Shown: positions 1-12,610 of the stretch, in pieces
Layout of the letters: each line of letters begins with the position of its first letter
Numbering within the stretch: the stretch's first letter is position 1
Source of the DNA: Rhabdornis inornatus
Taxonomy: Eukaryota; Chordata; Aves; Passeriformes; Rhabdornithidae
NCBI GenBank assembly: GCA_013397075.1
Contig: VWZS01000643.1
Coordinates: forward strand, 34,564 to 98,563
Length of the DNA stretch: 64,000 nucleotides
Reading direction: 5' to 3'
The notes under the pieces: model-generated
The model's database searches: none
The model's input: only the letters and a program-made list of their open reading frames with translations
What the model was told of the DNA's origin: nothing
Translations under genes and position numbers: made by a program

Positions 1-3000
1 CTCTGGGGCTTAATTCCAAGGTTGGGGGAAAAAGCCCCAAAAAAAAAAAAAAAGACACCAATGTGAGTCAGATTTTTGGTTTGGAGAAAAGTAAATTTTT
101 CTGTTGGTCTCTGATCTTTACCATAATTTAGATTCTGTGGAATTAGAGCAGAATTGTGCAGCTTGACACAAGGATGAGCCTGGATTCAGGAAACCTTGCC
201 TCTCTTCCTTACATTTAATATTTTAGCCAGCCCAGGCTGTTGTAGGATGGAGGGATGCAGTTGTGTTTTCTGCACCAGAGGGTTTTCTCCCCTGTTCCCA
301 AGTTCTATTGCAGGATATATTTAGCTATAACTGCACCAGAAACAAGAAATACTCCTACTTTTGGAATTTACTTGGTTTCCCTCCCACACTGATGTGAGGA
401 GGAATTACAGAGCTTGATCTGTGACTGAGGGCACATCCAGAGGTGACACAGCTGATGGCAAGTGACACTGCTGAGGACAAGGGCAGTGTGCAAACCCACA
501 CATCTCTGTCCCTCTGCTTCACCTCAGAAATGTTTTATCAAGTAAAACAAACTTTCAACAGCAGAAACAACATTAAGAAATAGAGTTTAAGGGCTTTGCT
601 TCCTTTACAAAGGTCTTCCAAGTTACCACCTCCTCAAATAAAATGTGCTCCACAGATAGTGATGTTTAATATTTATTTAGCACATGCATTGTGCTCTTTT
701 TACCAGTCTGGAAAACTCGTGACTGTAAGATGGAAAGAAAAACATTTGAAATCCCTCACAGCACTTATTTATCCACAGAAATTATCCCCATTTAATCTCT
801 GAGCAGGAATACCAGCAAAGAGATTCCAGCTGTGAGCATGGGCATGGAAAAATGACTGTGCTGCCAGAGAGTGGGGTGGTGGAACAGAGAACCCTGTGGG
901 GTTGTTGGTGTGCTGAAATGCACACAAAGCCTGTTGTCCCCTCTCTCTTTAGCTGAATTATTCCTCTGATCCTTTGCTGCACTCCCCAAAACCCTTCAAG
1001 AGCAGGAGCATTGCCGGGATGTGGCAGATGAGAATAGAATCACGAGCAACACTCAGCGAGGGTGGGCAGGAACAGAAGAGCCCCATTGTCTAATTCTGAA
1101 ATCTATTCACCAGGCTGGGGAAGGTGTCAGAACACGCAGGAGAATTCATCCCAACAGCAGTGCTGCAATTAGGGAGATGCTCCAAGGACTGGGGAGAGAC
1201 CACAAAATGGGAATCACAGCTGGGGGTGGGGGAAAGTCCATTTAGGGTCCCCAGTTCTGTCCCCAGCTCTTTCTCCCAGCAGGGCTTCTCACCTGCCTGG
1301 GTGGGAGCAGCTGCAGAGGGGCCAGAAAGGGTCAGGAGGGGCCTCAGGAAAGGGAATATTGGAGAATTGACAGGGATCCCAACCTGTTTCAAGGAGAAAG
1401 TCAGTGGAGACAGAGCTTTGTGTCGGTTTTCATGGAAGGAGGAAGAATTCCATGAATTCCTGACAGTGGGGGTGAGTTTTTCCCAGCAGAGATGCAAATG
1501 TTGGCATTCAGCAGCAGCCAGCAGGGATCTCCTCGATTCACTCCCAAGCCTTCCCTGGCCCCGTGCTGCACCGCGAGTTCTGCATTTCTGGGATGATTCT
1601 GGAAGCCCATCTGCAGGAGCCAGGTGCTTACATGGCAATCTCAGCTTCCATCAAAGACCTGTCAGTAATTCCTAATCATGCCAACTGCAATTTCAAAGGT
1701 GTGAAAGCGACATCTTTAGAACTTGCATCCCCAGAAGTCCAGCAGTATTTTTAAAATTACCAACATCAAATTTTTGAGATGCACATTTTGAAAATTCACG
1801 ATTTTGAAATTCAAATAGTGATGCTCTTTTGCTCGATCACCCCATCTGATTCGACCTATTTTTTTTAATTCTACGTCTAAATTTTAATTTGAACAATAAA
1901 AGAGAAATTCCTGAATTTATTTTCTTTTGGAAAAGAGTTTCATGATTGTAAATGTATCCATGATACTTTAAAAAATGAAGTTAAAGATAAATATAAGTCA
2001 AAATCCCTTTTATCTATTATGATCTCTTATGCAATGTGTTATAGAGTGGCTACATTCAATGTGTTAAATTATTTTTTTTTCACTTACACAACATCCAGAT
2101 ACAGAAATCAGTACTCCTGATATTTCTCAGATACAGAATCTGAATTCAGATTCACACAGAAGAAATAAAAAGAGGCAGCCAGGAGAGAGCAGATAGTGAC
2201 TCAAGAGAACATTCCTTGAATATTAACCATAATTTTGAATAATGTCTTTACAGTCTTCCAAAATTTTGTTTGCTGTTCCTCAGTGCAAATATTTACAGAA
2301 ATAACAGAAGGATCTGCTGGGAACAGCACAAAATATTCCCAGCATGGCGCTGCAGGAGCAGTAGGAACTTCCTCAAAGCATTTTTGTGTGTACCTCCAGC
2401 TAAAGACAGAGTGTTTACACTGCAAACAGCCTCGTGGAAGATTTCAGAGAAAATTCATCCTCTCAAGGAAATGCAGAAGGAATTCTCAGCTGAGCCTCCA
2501 ACAAATAAGGAAATGTCTTTATTTGTGTGTGTTTTGGAGAGGATCCTGTGCTGGACCAACAGATAATCCAGGGATGTAAATTAGAGACATCTTGGAATAC
2601 TCAAAAATCAAAAATGCAGAATTTCCATGTTCCTGACATCCATGGAAATGAGCCACATAGAGAGCAGAAAAACAGCAATTCAGAGAAGATTAAAATGCCA
2701 CACAGAAGAGCAGGAATTCTGCAGGTCTGCTGGTGATGGGAAAATCCCTGTGCAATTTTATGGGTGAATTCTTGTATTTTGGGGCTGCAGGCTTTGGGGT
2801 TCTTGCTGTGGCCGGTGGGGCTAGGCCTTACTTAAAGCTTAAACTTAAGGAAAGCCCAAGATCTAAGCACAAAAAAAGCCTCTTAAGTTTGAGGACACTT
2901 CTCTGGTGACAGTGCCTACATAATTCCACTTTTAAAGCCATTTCAAAGGCACTGCAGTTACCAAATTTAGTGATTTTTTTTTCCCCATTCTTGCCTTCCC

Positions 3001-4321
3001 CACCAGCTATTCCAGTTAAGAAATGAATCCTTTGTCAGTTTTCTATGTGTGCCCGAAATAAGTTTGGTCCTCCTGGTGTTGGAAGCAATTAGGCTGGAAA
3101 CTTTTCCTGCTTTTCTGGGAGGGTGGGAGCTGCTGGAACCATCCAGCACAGCACAAGGCCCACTGCTGAAAGGATTTTAGTGCAAGGGCTGCAGACAGCA
3201 GGCAAAATATTAAATATTTTAGAATCAAGTTTATAACAAATCAATAATAATTATAATAAAGTAATAAATTTGTTATAAATATACAATNAAAAAAAAACCC
3301 AACCAAACATCCTGGGCTCAAAACTCCACAAGTTATGAAAAAATTGAGAACAGACCCATTTCATTTTTTCAGTCACAGCTGTCTCACTCTGCCCTCCTTT
3401 TGCTGACTGGCATAGAAAATGTTCCTGCATCCCTGTTTGAAAAAATGTGATTTTTGTATTGGGGTTCCAAGGCACAAAATGCACAAACCCCCTGATTTTG
3501 TTTTTTTTTTCCCCCACTTTCCAACCCAATACAAAGTTGCTGCTGGGAAAACTCAGTGACTTTTGCTTCCCCTGCCTCACTTCACCTTTAATAGCTGCAA
3601 ACCTTATTAATGACTAATAACTCACAGCAAGGGGCTGTGACCACAGACAATTCAGCAGCTCAATTTGCCATGGATATTATGAATAAAATTTTTTTAGAAA
3701 GACATTAGAAATCTCTTTCAGGTTGCAAAGTCAAGCACCAAACAAAGAGGAAGCACTGGAATTAAAACTTGCCTGCAAAACCTTAATTTGGCCCTTTTAT
3801 GCACAAGGATTATGATATAGATTTAATTACATGAACACAGCCTATTTTTTCCACATCTAAATGCATAGATGTGCAAATTCTCAAGCAGTTGACTTGATTA
3901 CAAGGATGCATAATATAAAAGTTCAATAGTCTATTGATATTTATTCAGATTGCAGAAATTCCACATATTCATGGCAGCAGCTGACTATACTGGGAGACTA
4001 TGCCAAGAGCTGAACAAATGAAATCAGATTACTGCAAATGACAAGGAACAAATAGCCAGGAAAAAAAATAAAATAGTAGGGCCACAGGAAAAAAAAAAAA
4101 ACCAACAAAACAACAAAAAACCAGCATGGTGAACAGTAGACAACTGAATTAGGTTCAGCTGAAACAAAGCAAGAATTCTAAAGCAGCCCACAGATAATAT
4201 TTAGTCTTTCCTCTGGTCCCAGGAAAACAGAGTAATCAGCACAGAGCCTCTTGATATTGGGTAAGTCCAGAGACTAAACCATGAGAATGGGGTCAAAGTA
4301 GAGGTTTGAAATACACACAAA
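1..4321. other. Non-coding flank, no gene recognised
   Basis: The region is AT-rich with short runs of A and T. Two overlapping open frames of about 180 codons on opposite strands at 1090-1675 show no known motif, splice context or repeat of a known family. One ambiguous base is at 3288. I see no gene. Confidence 0.6.
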
Positions 4322-4480
4322 ATATTCGAGCCGACATCTTGGCCTGTAGGTCTTCTTCTGGCTGCAGAAAAAAAAAAATAGAAAAAGGTTAATTTGAAGG
4401 TTAGAACTAACCTTGTTCTGGATTTTTTTTTTCCCCAGAGCCCAAAGCAGAGCTCATGGCCAACATGTCACCTCGAATAT
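4322..4480. repeat. Near-spacerless 159-bp imperfect palindrome
   Basis: The left arm (4322-4398) starts ATATTCGAGCCGACATCTTG and the inverted right arm (4480 back to 4401) starts ATATTCGAGGTGACATGTTG. Both then share a GGC motif, a run of about 11 A and an AAGGTTA motif near the centre. I estimate about three quarters identity over roughly 77-80 bases per arm with a two-base centre. A transcript of either strand would fold into one long hairpin. It could be a MITE-like element, a snapback duplication, or a relic of an inverted exon copy. Confidence 0.8.
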
Positions 4481-7400
4481 CCTTTACTGTCTCAACTGTG
4501 AGTTTTATATTAACCTTTTCTCTGAAATTTGCCAGTCAGGATGCCGGTGCTCTGCAGGTTTTGCTGCAGTGTGAAGAAGCTTGGCTTGATCTTTTAATCA
4601 CTGGCCAGGCAAGCTCAGACAAATATTGGTGGCAAGGTTTTTGCACCTCACAGTGCATAAACCAAGGCAGAGCTGGGCTCATACCTCTGCAAACAAAAGC
4701 CAAGGAGAGAAAGGCTTTATTATTCACAGATTTATTTCTCTTTTTGATATCTGAGGGACACACCTGGAGATACAGGAACATTTTCATGCTCTTTTCCTGC
4801 ATGCACATTATGGTGCTCAAGAATTAACCTCCCAAGGTTTGCTGGAGCAAAGCTCAGGACCAGATCTCAACACCTGGCCTGGTAAATTCCATACATTGCA
4901 TATATTCTATAGATACTCAGTTAAGATTGAATAGTCAATCCAATTTTCAGCAAAAACACATTTTCCTTCAATACATCCCTTAGTATCTTTTTTTTTTTTT
5001 TGGCTACTCTAATTCCTCAGCTGATTCTCTTCAGTCCTGGTCACATCCCTTTCAATAAACAATAATTAAGGGATTATTCAATTGATTCAATAATTTCATC
5101 AATAAATAATTTTTAATCAATTTAATTGAGTCAATAATCAAGGGATATTCAGAGCTAATTCCAAGCTACAAGCTGGTCTGAACAACAGGTTTACTCACAG
5201 GGAAATCTCGAGAACTTTTCAGTATTTTCTTTAAGGTTCTTTCCGTGCTGATATCTTTGGTGATGTGAAGGTATGGCAGAGCTTTTTTTTCATTTCCACA
5301 CAGAACTTCCCACATCCCACCTCACTCAGCCCTGATACCCAGAGCAGAGCATCCCATTGGAAAAGCCTGTGTCACTGAACATTTTCCTAGGCTTTTCCAG
5401 GGCATTTTACATCCCTGTGGCATCAGGATTGCAGCAGCACTCACCTCTGGTGGCAGGGGTGAAAATACAAAATACAGTCAGCCTGCATGGATGCATTGAT
5501 GTTGGAGTGTCTGCCTGCCTCTTCTTGAGCAAAACGTGGCATATTCAGCTTTTAGTTCAAATTACTGAACTGAGCCTGCTGCTAATTTCTCTGTTACATG
5601 AGAGAGTCGAGGAGAATTTCATGTTGCAGATCCTTCCCAGGGCTCACAGGCTGGAGTGTACAAATATAGTCCACAGGCAGGAAAAGCTCCAGGGAAAAGC
5701 TGTCAAAAGCAGTGTCAGTGCCCTGGCACAGCAGAGCCAGGCACAGGGAATGCCCAGGGCATTGCTGGGCTCCATGTGCTGCAAGGGGGTTTTATTTGGG
5801 GCAATTAATGCCAGGAAGAAAAGGGATGAAGGTCAGGAAGCAGCCAGCAAATCTTGCTGCCCAACCACGTTCCTGTTTGGCATAGAAATTGTTCCTGGCT
5901 GTGCTCGTGAAGCTCAGGTTTCTCTGGTTTCAGATGGGGTGTTTTGGGAAGAGCAGCACAAATCCAGGCACACCAAATGTGTGTGTGTCTTATCAAAGAA
6001 AAAATTCTTAGTGGGTGACAGAGCAAGAGCAGAAATCATCAATTTAGCTGTGCTGGAGAAGAGTCAGGCTGGTGACAGACACAGGGCTGGATCTGCTCCA
6101 TCAGCAGCGTGACAGGCACAGCTTTATAGCCCCTGCAAGGATCCTTATTTATTCCTTTCTGAAGACTTGGAGGCTGCAGGAGATGGGATGGCTGCAGGCT
6201 GGTGTAACAAAGCTTGGGGCTTATTTCTGACATGTTCCCCTCAACTGAGCCTTCCCTCCTCCCAAAGAGATCCCGAATTCCACGGACAGCTCTGACTCAG
6301 CCTGGAGCAATCCCGTGTTCTCCTGGGATGGCTGGTGGCATTAAAGTGTCATTAAAGATCCCCAGGAGCAAGCTGGCCATGGAGCTGTGCCACAGCCCCT
6401 TGGCAAAGCCAGGCCAGGCTCCCTCCAGCCCTCACTCCAGAGAGTGTGCAAAGGCAGCTCCAGGTGTTCCTGCTGCTGTCCTTCACAAGCAAGGAATGGA
6501 GTCAGAAATCACTTTGGATTTCATGGAGTCAGAAACCACTTGGATTTAATGGAGTCAGAAATCACTTTGGATTCCTGGAGTCAGAAACCACTTTGAATTC
6601 ATTCTTGGGTTGGTGTTTGAGAGGGGACTCTGTGCCCAGCCCTGCAGGGGTTTTGGGTCCGTGGGTTGCCAGGCAGGGAACAAAAGGCTCCTTATTCCAT
6701 CAGGGAAAGCTCTGTCTCTGCAGAGGAAGAGATTGCAGCTCCTATTCACTGGAGCAATGATTTCTAATCTCATTTCAAAGACCTGGAGTTAAAAGGATGA
6801 AGAAGAAAATATCTCAAGTATTCCCACATGCTCTTTCTTGTCACCTATAATTCAAATCCTCTGTCCTGCCTGTGGGTTCCAGACCACACCACAAGTACCC
6901 AAAGGCTGGCAGACAATCTATTTTTCTATATTGCAGCAGGAATTTTATTACTCTGCTAAGACAAGACTTCCTAGAACTTTCCTAACTGAGAATGACATTT
7001 TTATGAGATTAACAGTTGCAATAAAACTCACCCCAGCTCTAAAACTCAGTTAAGAGCAAGCATAAACGAGATGTGACAAAAAGAAAATATGAGATATTAA
7101 AAAGATGAAGAAAACTTCAACTTCAGCCTCCCACAGCTCCATGAAACACTGAGAGCCATGTGATACTCAGTGTCCTGTCCCACAAAACAGGTTTTTTAAC
7201 ACATCACCTCTGAATTCCATCCCAGCCCAAATCCTTTGAGGGCCTCAAAGCCAACATCAGGGGTTGCCTAGCGACAGCACCGAGCCTGGTGGGATCATCC
7301 TGCTGCTGATTTCTGCACTGATATTTTGGTTCCCAAGGATGCTTTGGAATAATAAAGGACACTAATAACCCCATTTTCTTAATTAATGCTTTTGCTGGTG

Positions 7401-10400
7401 TGAATGTCACTGCCTTCCGAAAAATCAAACTGTTTGTCAGCTCTCTCAGGGAATTTGAGAGCAGAACATGGCACTGGGTCCAGCAAAAGAACCACAGGTT
7501 TCAAACAAACAGCACCTGGAGATCTCTAAATCCACACAAAAGTCACCATTTGCCATGAATTATTGCTGGGTGTGACTTCTGAGGCCCCAGAAAAAAAGCA
7601 TTTCAGGTTGAGGAGATGAATCCAGCACCACCTCAGCTCAATGAAGCTCTTTTTAATTAATTCTATTCCAGTCTTGCAGAGTGGAAGGCCCAGGAGCTGT
7701 TTATTACATACAAATGGATTATTTTAAATCCAGACCAAAGGCAAAGGCAGCAATGATTTTTGTCTTTAAGAAACCAGAATAATACTCTTGGGCTAAGTGG
7801 CGAATTCCTGTTCCATCCTGCCCAGCCCTAAGGCATTACCAGCTCAAAGATACAAATAAAAAGCCTCCAGTGACTGAGGACAGGACTTTATTCCCATTTG
7901 TTTCTCCTGATCTGAACAGAGAAGCCATAGGTGTTGATACAATACATATTTTTCTTCTATTAATATTAAAATGTAAAATTTGGACAAGAAAATCCCGTGG
8001 CTCTTAAATCCCATGGCCAGCACAATAAGAATCAGTGAGACAGAGAATTTATAGACCTGCAAATAAATCAGCAAGGTGTGAAGTACATCCTAGAACTGAC
8101 TCTTAATTTGTGTTTGGGGAAATTTTTAGGATATTCCTACTCCTTCATCCTGTGGTGGCTGCTCAGATAAGAGGCAGTTTCAGTTCTGGAGCTGGAGGAT
8201 TCTTCTTGCAGCAGGTTGAAACCTGCTGGTGAGCAGCTCACTCCAAACAGGGTTTTTTAGTGAAGCCTCTGGCCCTGAGCAGGCACCTGGATACAAGGGC
8301 AGAGAGGGGCTGGGAGCTGGGCATGGGATCTGAGGACAGTGGAGGGACAGGAGGGCTCCTTCCAGCACAGCGGCCAGGGTCAGCCCTGTCCACGTTATTT
8401 GTGGTCATTTTCACATTTTCACATTTTGTTCACATTTTTGTGCTCCTGTCATGTGTAGCTCCTGGGTGAATACCACACTCCTGACCCCAGACTAAAGCCC
8501 AGACTAAAGCCCAAACCTTGCCCAGGTGCTCCTGTACAAGCTGGTGTCAGACTGTAGAATTTCAAGGGTATTCCATACCAAAACCCCCCAAAGATCCTGC
8601 CCACACAGTTTGATGGGAAGCAGAATTCCATTAATTCCACATGGGAATGAATTAATTCCCAGTGAAAATGGCTGTCCATCCATGCCCATAAACCTGAATT
8701 TCAGCCTTTGTGATCTGCAGAGCTCTCCACACACAGATTTCTCCTCAAATTCAACTTTTCCTCTCTCCTTCTGCTGTGGCTGCCAGAAAACTGCAATGGG
8801 ACCTCAACTGGCTTTGGGGAAGGCTTCGACCTTCATCCCAAAGAAATCAGCTGGCACCATTGCCTCTATTTTCATGGCAGAGGCAGCTCTCTTTACCAAG
8901 TGAATCCCAACCAGAACGAGCCGTTTGACAATTATCATTTTGAACAAATATTTCCAGCTCCGCGCAAAACACCGTGGCACGGAAAAAAGCAAACTTTCAA
9001 TAAACAGAAAATAGATGATTGTTCTCAAATGACAGCTTTCATGCTGTTTATCCCAAAGGATCCTCAGAGCTTATGGAGTATGAAATAAATTTGCCACTGG
9101 TTAAAAATGTAAATTCTTTAAATACATAAAACCCTAATGAAAAGGCTTGTAACATTTCCCTTTTCCTGATTCCCACTTTTCTCTTTTTATCTTCCTAGAA
9201 GAAGACGTTGATTATAATTACAGTGGAGACTAAAATGTAGGCTTGATTTTGTGTTTAAAAAAAATTCGGGAAGTAAAAGGAGCTCTTGGTGTGATTGGGT
9301 GTGTGCATGTGCTTCCACACATGCATGTGTGGCTGAATTGTGTCATGGCATTACAAAATACACAAAAGAACGGATACATTTCACATTTAAATGCACATAA
9401 TTTGTGGGGAGCACACAGAACAGAGGCTCTGCTGATGGAGATGAGAGAGAAAAGCTGCTCTGAGCTTCCAGCCCCTCTTTAGTGCTTGCAGAATGCAGGG
9501 GGATGCAGAAGGCAGGGGCTGACACTGCTGTCCTTGGGCACAGTGAGGATGGAGGGACCAGATCCCTGTGTTATGGAAGAGCTCCAGCCTTGGTCTGGAG
9601 TTTGCAACCCAAATCCTTCTCTGCTTCATTATTTTTAGTGAAAAGAGCACAAATAGAAGAACCCCCCCAACAGCGAGTTGTTTATATTTTTAGTGAAATG
9701 CCTTGCAAACGCTGTCTTTTTCCTAAAGAAATACTATTTTTGCAATCAAATAAACAAACAAACAGTGGGGGAAAAAATGTACCATCACCTTCCTTTAGTT
9801 ATGACAGAGACAGGAGTACAAAAGTAGCTCTAATGTTCATGTGGGCTTTAATTCAGATTCAAATTGTGCTTTACATAAAATTTAGGCATTCTTCACATTT
9901 TATAAGTTCTTCCTGAAAAACTTTGACTTATGTGGTTGTCTAAATTTGCTCTGAGCATGAAGCTCATGCTGACTCTGGGACTAATTCAGGCAACCAAAGT
10001 AAAGCCTCAGCCAGGTCTGGCCCCAGGGTCGTGCCAAGGTGCTGGAAAATGCAAACCCACAGTCACATTTCTGTGCTAGAAAAGGCATTTTCCATAGCAC
10101 TGTTCAATGGTATGAAATTTATTCAATTTTCCATTGCATAATTGACAAAGGAGTTGGGAAAAGTGTAAAACAGTCTGAAGCAAACTAAAATATTCATTGC
10201 CCACTTCACATTTTTCTGTGTCCCTTTTTTATTAGGACTGGAGATGCTAAAGAGTTTTTTGTTTTTCTCTCTAAGTGATTTATTTATGTGAAGAATAAGA
10301 AGGAAAGGTTCTTCAGAGAAACAGATATTCCAAATATCCTACCAATACTATTTCATGGATTGAAACTAGTGGGAAATTGTCATGAAAGAGCTATTACAAA

Positions 10401-11099
10401 GATTATAACAATTCTAGGGCTGGGATTTCCAAAGGTCTTGTCCCAGCTTTGACTACTTTGAGCCCACAGAAGGATTCCAGAGTTTCTCCTGACTGGAAGA
10501 TCTCAACATCTTCCTTCCATGTTGGTTTTCTTCTGTGAAAACACAACAGTGCAGCTTTTCCCTCTAGGAGAAATGAGATTTAATTCATGCAAATGCAGCA
10601 CCTCTCATCACTTGGCTCTTCTCTCCTTGGCCACGTATTTTCAGAAACCTTTTTGTAATTCATTGTCTCAAGCCCTCTGTTCCCTTCTCTTTTCCACTTG
10701 AACTTCACCATGTGCAAAGATGCCTGAGGGCACGAGGAGAAATGAGTGTCAAAACCCCCCAAGATGCATTTCCTCAGGAACCCAAGATGAAGATAAATCA
10801 GTTCTCAGATATTTTCAGATGAACCCCTGGCTGGAGAATCTGGGAGGATGTGACTTTCCAGCCGTGCCTCTGAGCTCTGCTGGGAGCAGTGGATGTGGAG
10901 TTTCTCAGGCTCCTTCTCTTCCCACATCTCATTGTTCCTGTGCCAAAATAAAAGAAGCACAGATGTATTTTTAGAGCAGGTTGTTCCAGCTAAATCCATC
11001 CATCATCCTCTGAAGTTATTGTACGTGGGTGAACCTTCTCTTTTCATTCCAAACTGGGCTAAATTTTACAAACACCAGTTGTAATTCAGGCAGGGACCA
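4481..11099. other. Non-coding flank with one small minisatellite
   Basis: No exon with known protein similarity was found. A 251-codon open frame at 5357-6112 has no recognisable domain and low-complexity, non-coding-like composition. Small TTTTCACA repeats occur at about 8407-8440, and a 26-27-bp tandem repeat is listed separately. Confidence 0.6.
6497..6600 (+). repeat. Four-copy 26-27-bp tandem repeat
   Basis: Copies of TGGAGTCAGAAATCACTTTG begin at 6497, 6524, 6550 and 6576, with a few substitutions such as AAACCACTT. This is a short minisatellite in non-coding DNA. Confidence 0.9.
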
Positions 11100-11815
11100 G
11101 CAGCTGAGTGTTCACAGAGGGATCTGGACAGGCTGGATCCATGGATCCATCCTCCCTTGGCTCTGCTCCAGACTGGGGACCAGGAGCTGGGAAAGGCCCT
11201 GGGGGTGCAGGGACAGCAGCTGGACACCAGCCCAGGGGTGCCCAGGGGCAAGAGGCCAATGGCCCCTGGGCTGGGTTAGGAACAGAGAGGCCACAGGAGC
11301 AGGGCAGGGATTGTCCCCTGTGCTGGCACTGCTCAGGCACCACCCCAAACCCCGGGGCAGCTCTGGCCCCACACTCCAAGAGGGACCTGGAGGGGCTGGA
11401 GGTGTCCAGGGAAGGGAACAGAGCTGGGAAGGGGCTGGAGAACAGGAGTGGAGCTGGGAAAGGGGCTCAGCCTGGAGAAAAGGGGATCAGGGGGAATTTC
11501 TGCTTCTGCACAACTCCCTGAAGAGGGGATGTAGCAAAGTGGAAGTTGATCTCTCTCAGGGAACAAGAGGCAGGACAAGAAATGTCTTCAAGTTGCACCA
11601 GGAGAGGCTGAGGTTGGATATTGGGGAAAATTTCCTCACTGAAAGGGTGGTCAGACATGGGAAGGGGCTGCCCACAGCAGTGCTGGAATCACAATCCCTG
11701 GAAATTTTCAAAAGACACTTGGACATGGAACTTGTGGCCATGGTTTGGTGGTGCTGGATTAATGACTGGATTCAGCTCTCAAGGTCTTTCCCACCCCTGC
11801 TCATTCCATGATTCC
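11100..11815 (+). mobile_element. CR1 LINE fragment, 3' end
   Basis: From about 11550 the text follows the CR1 3' region closely: a CAAGTTGCACCAGGAGAGGC motif, GGTTGGATATTGGGGAAAAT, an AGGGTGGTCAGACATGGGAA motif and a degenerate ATTCCATGATTCCATT tail. The GC-rich part from 11100 resembles further upstream CR1 sequence but is more diverged, so the 5' limit is approximate. The long open frames across it are not intact reverse transcriptase. It is 5'-truncated, as usual for CR1. Confidence 0.8.
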
Positions 11816-12448
11816 ATTCCCCAGCACACCCCTGGAGCTGCACACAGGATCCTAAATTACCTGATTTGCCCTTCCAGTTTCCATTGTGGATTCACAGCAA
11901 AGAAGCAAAGGGAACTTTGCACCCTGCTGCTGCTGCTTGGAAGTCTCTGCACGATGGATTTGTCCAAGTTATTTCTGTTAAAGGCAGCTATATATAACCT
12001 GCATAATGCCTCAAGGGTGTTATGGAATTATTGGGAGTTTTGCCTGATTAGAAGAAATAAGAAGTAAAAATCTCTGAGGAAGGAGTGCAGGATTTTACAC
12101 AGCAATAAAGAACAGAAAATGAAGGGCCATATATCTATTTGTGGGCTTCAAAATTGAGAATACACTCAAGTGTTTTACTCAGCTGGAGATAATTTGGGAA
12201 ATAATGCTGGTCCTTATTTACTCAATACAAAAATGGCCACAAGATGTCTTATCTCACGCCACGTGTGAGTTTCATCAGAACTTTTAATTGCTCTCAAATA
12301 ATTTGTTTCAGTGCTCTCACCAAAACCTCATTTATTCAGTATGTTTGGGTTTCACTTTTCTTTTCATGCCCAGGACCCAGAAGCAATTCCTCAGGAGCTG
12401 TCTAGAGAAAAAAGAAAAGGCAGTTTTAAGGCAGAGAATAAAATGCCA

Positions 12449-12610
12449 AAGATTGGCCTTGGGCTGTTCCAGGGATCCAGGGGCAGCCACAGCTGCTCTG
12501 AGCACCTGTGCCAGGGCCTGCCACCCTCACAGGGAAGAGTTTTGTCCTAATATTTAATCCAAACCCACCCTCTGTCAGTTTGAAGCCATTCTCCCTTACC
12601 CAGTCCCTAC
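12449..12610 (-). mobile_element. CR1 LINE fragment, inverted
   Basis: The plus strand reads CCTTGGGCTGTTCCAGGGAT, then GGGGCAGCCACAGCTGCTCT and a CACCCTCACAGGGAAGAGTT motif. This is the complement of the CR1 segment also seen at 25978-26475. It is short and diverged. Confidence 0.7.

Noticed and set aside
1090..1675. Opposite-strand open frames of about 180 codons
   Set aside because: They mirror each other over the same DNA and show no motif; stop-poor composition explains both.
2837..2893. Short inverted repeat around CTTAAACTTAAGG
   Set aside because: Arms of about 12 bases in AT-rich DNA are expected by chance.
5357..6112. A 251-codon open frame on the plus strand
   Set aside because: No recognisable domain, no plausible promoter or splice context, mixed low-complexity content, and many overlapping frames nearby. 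Probably chance.
11029..11811. A 260-codon frame
   Set aside because: It overlaps a CR1 3' fragment and has no reverse transcriptase motifs.
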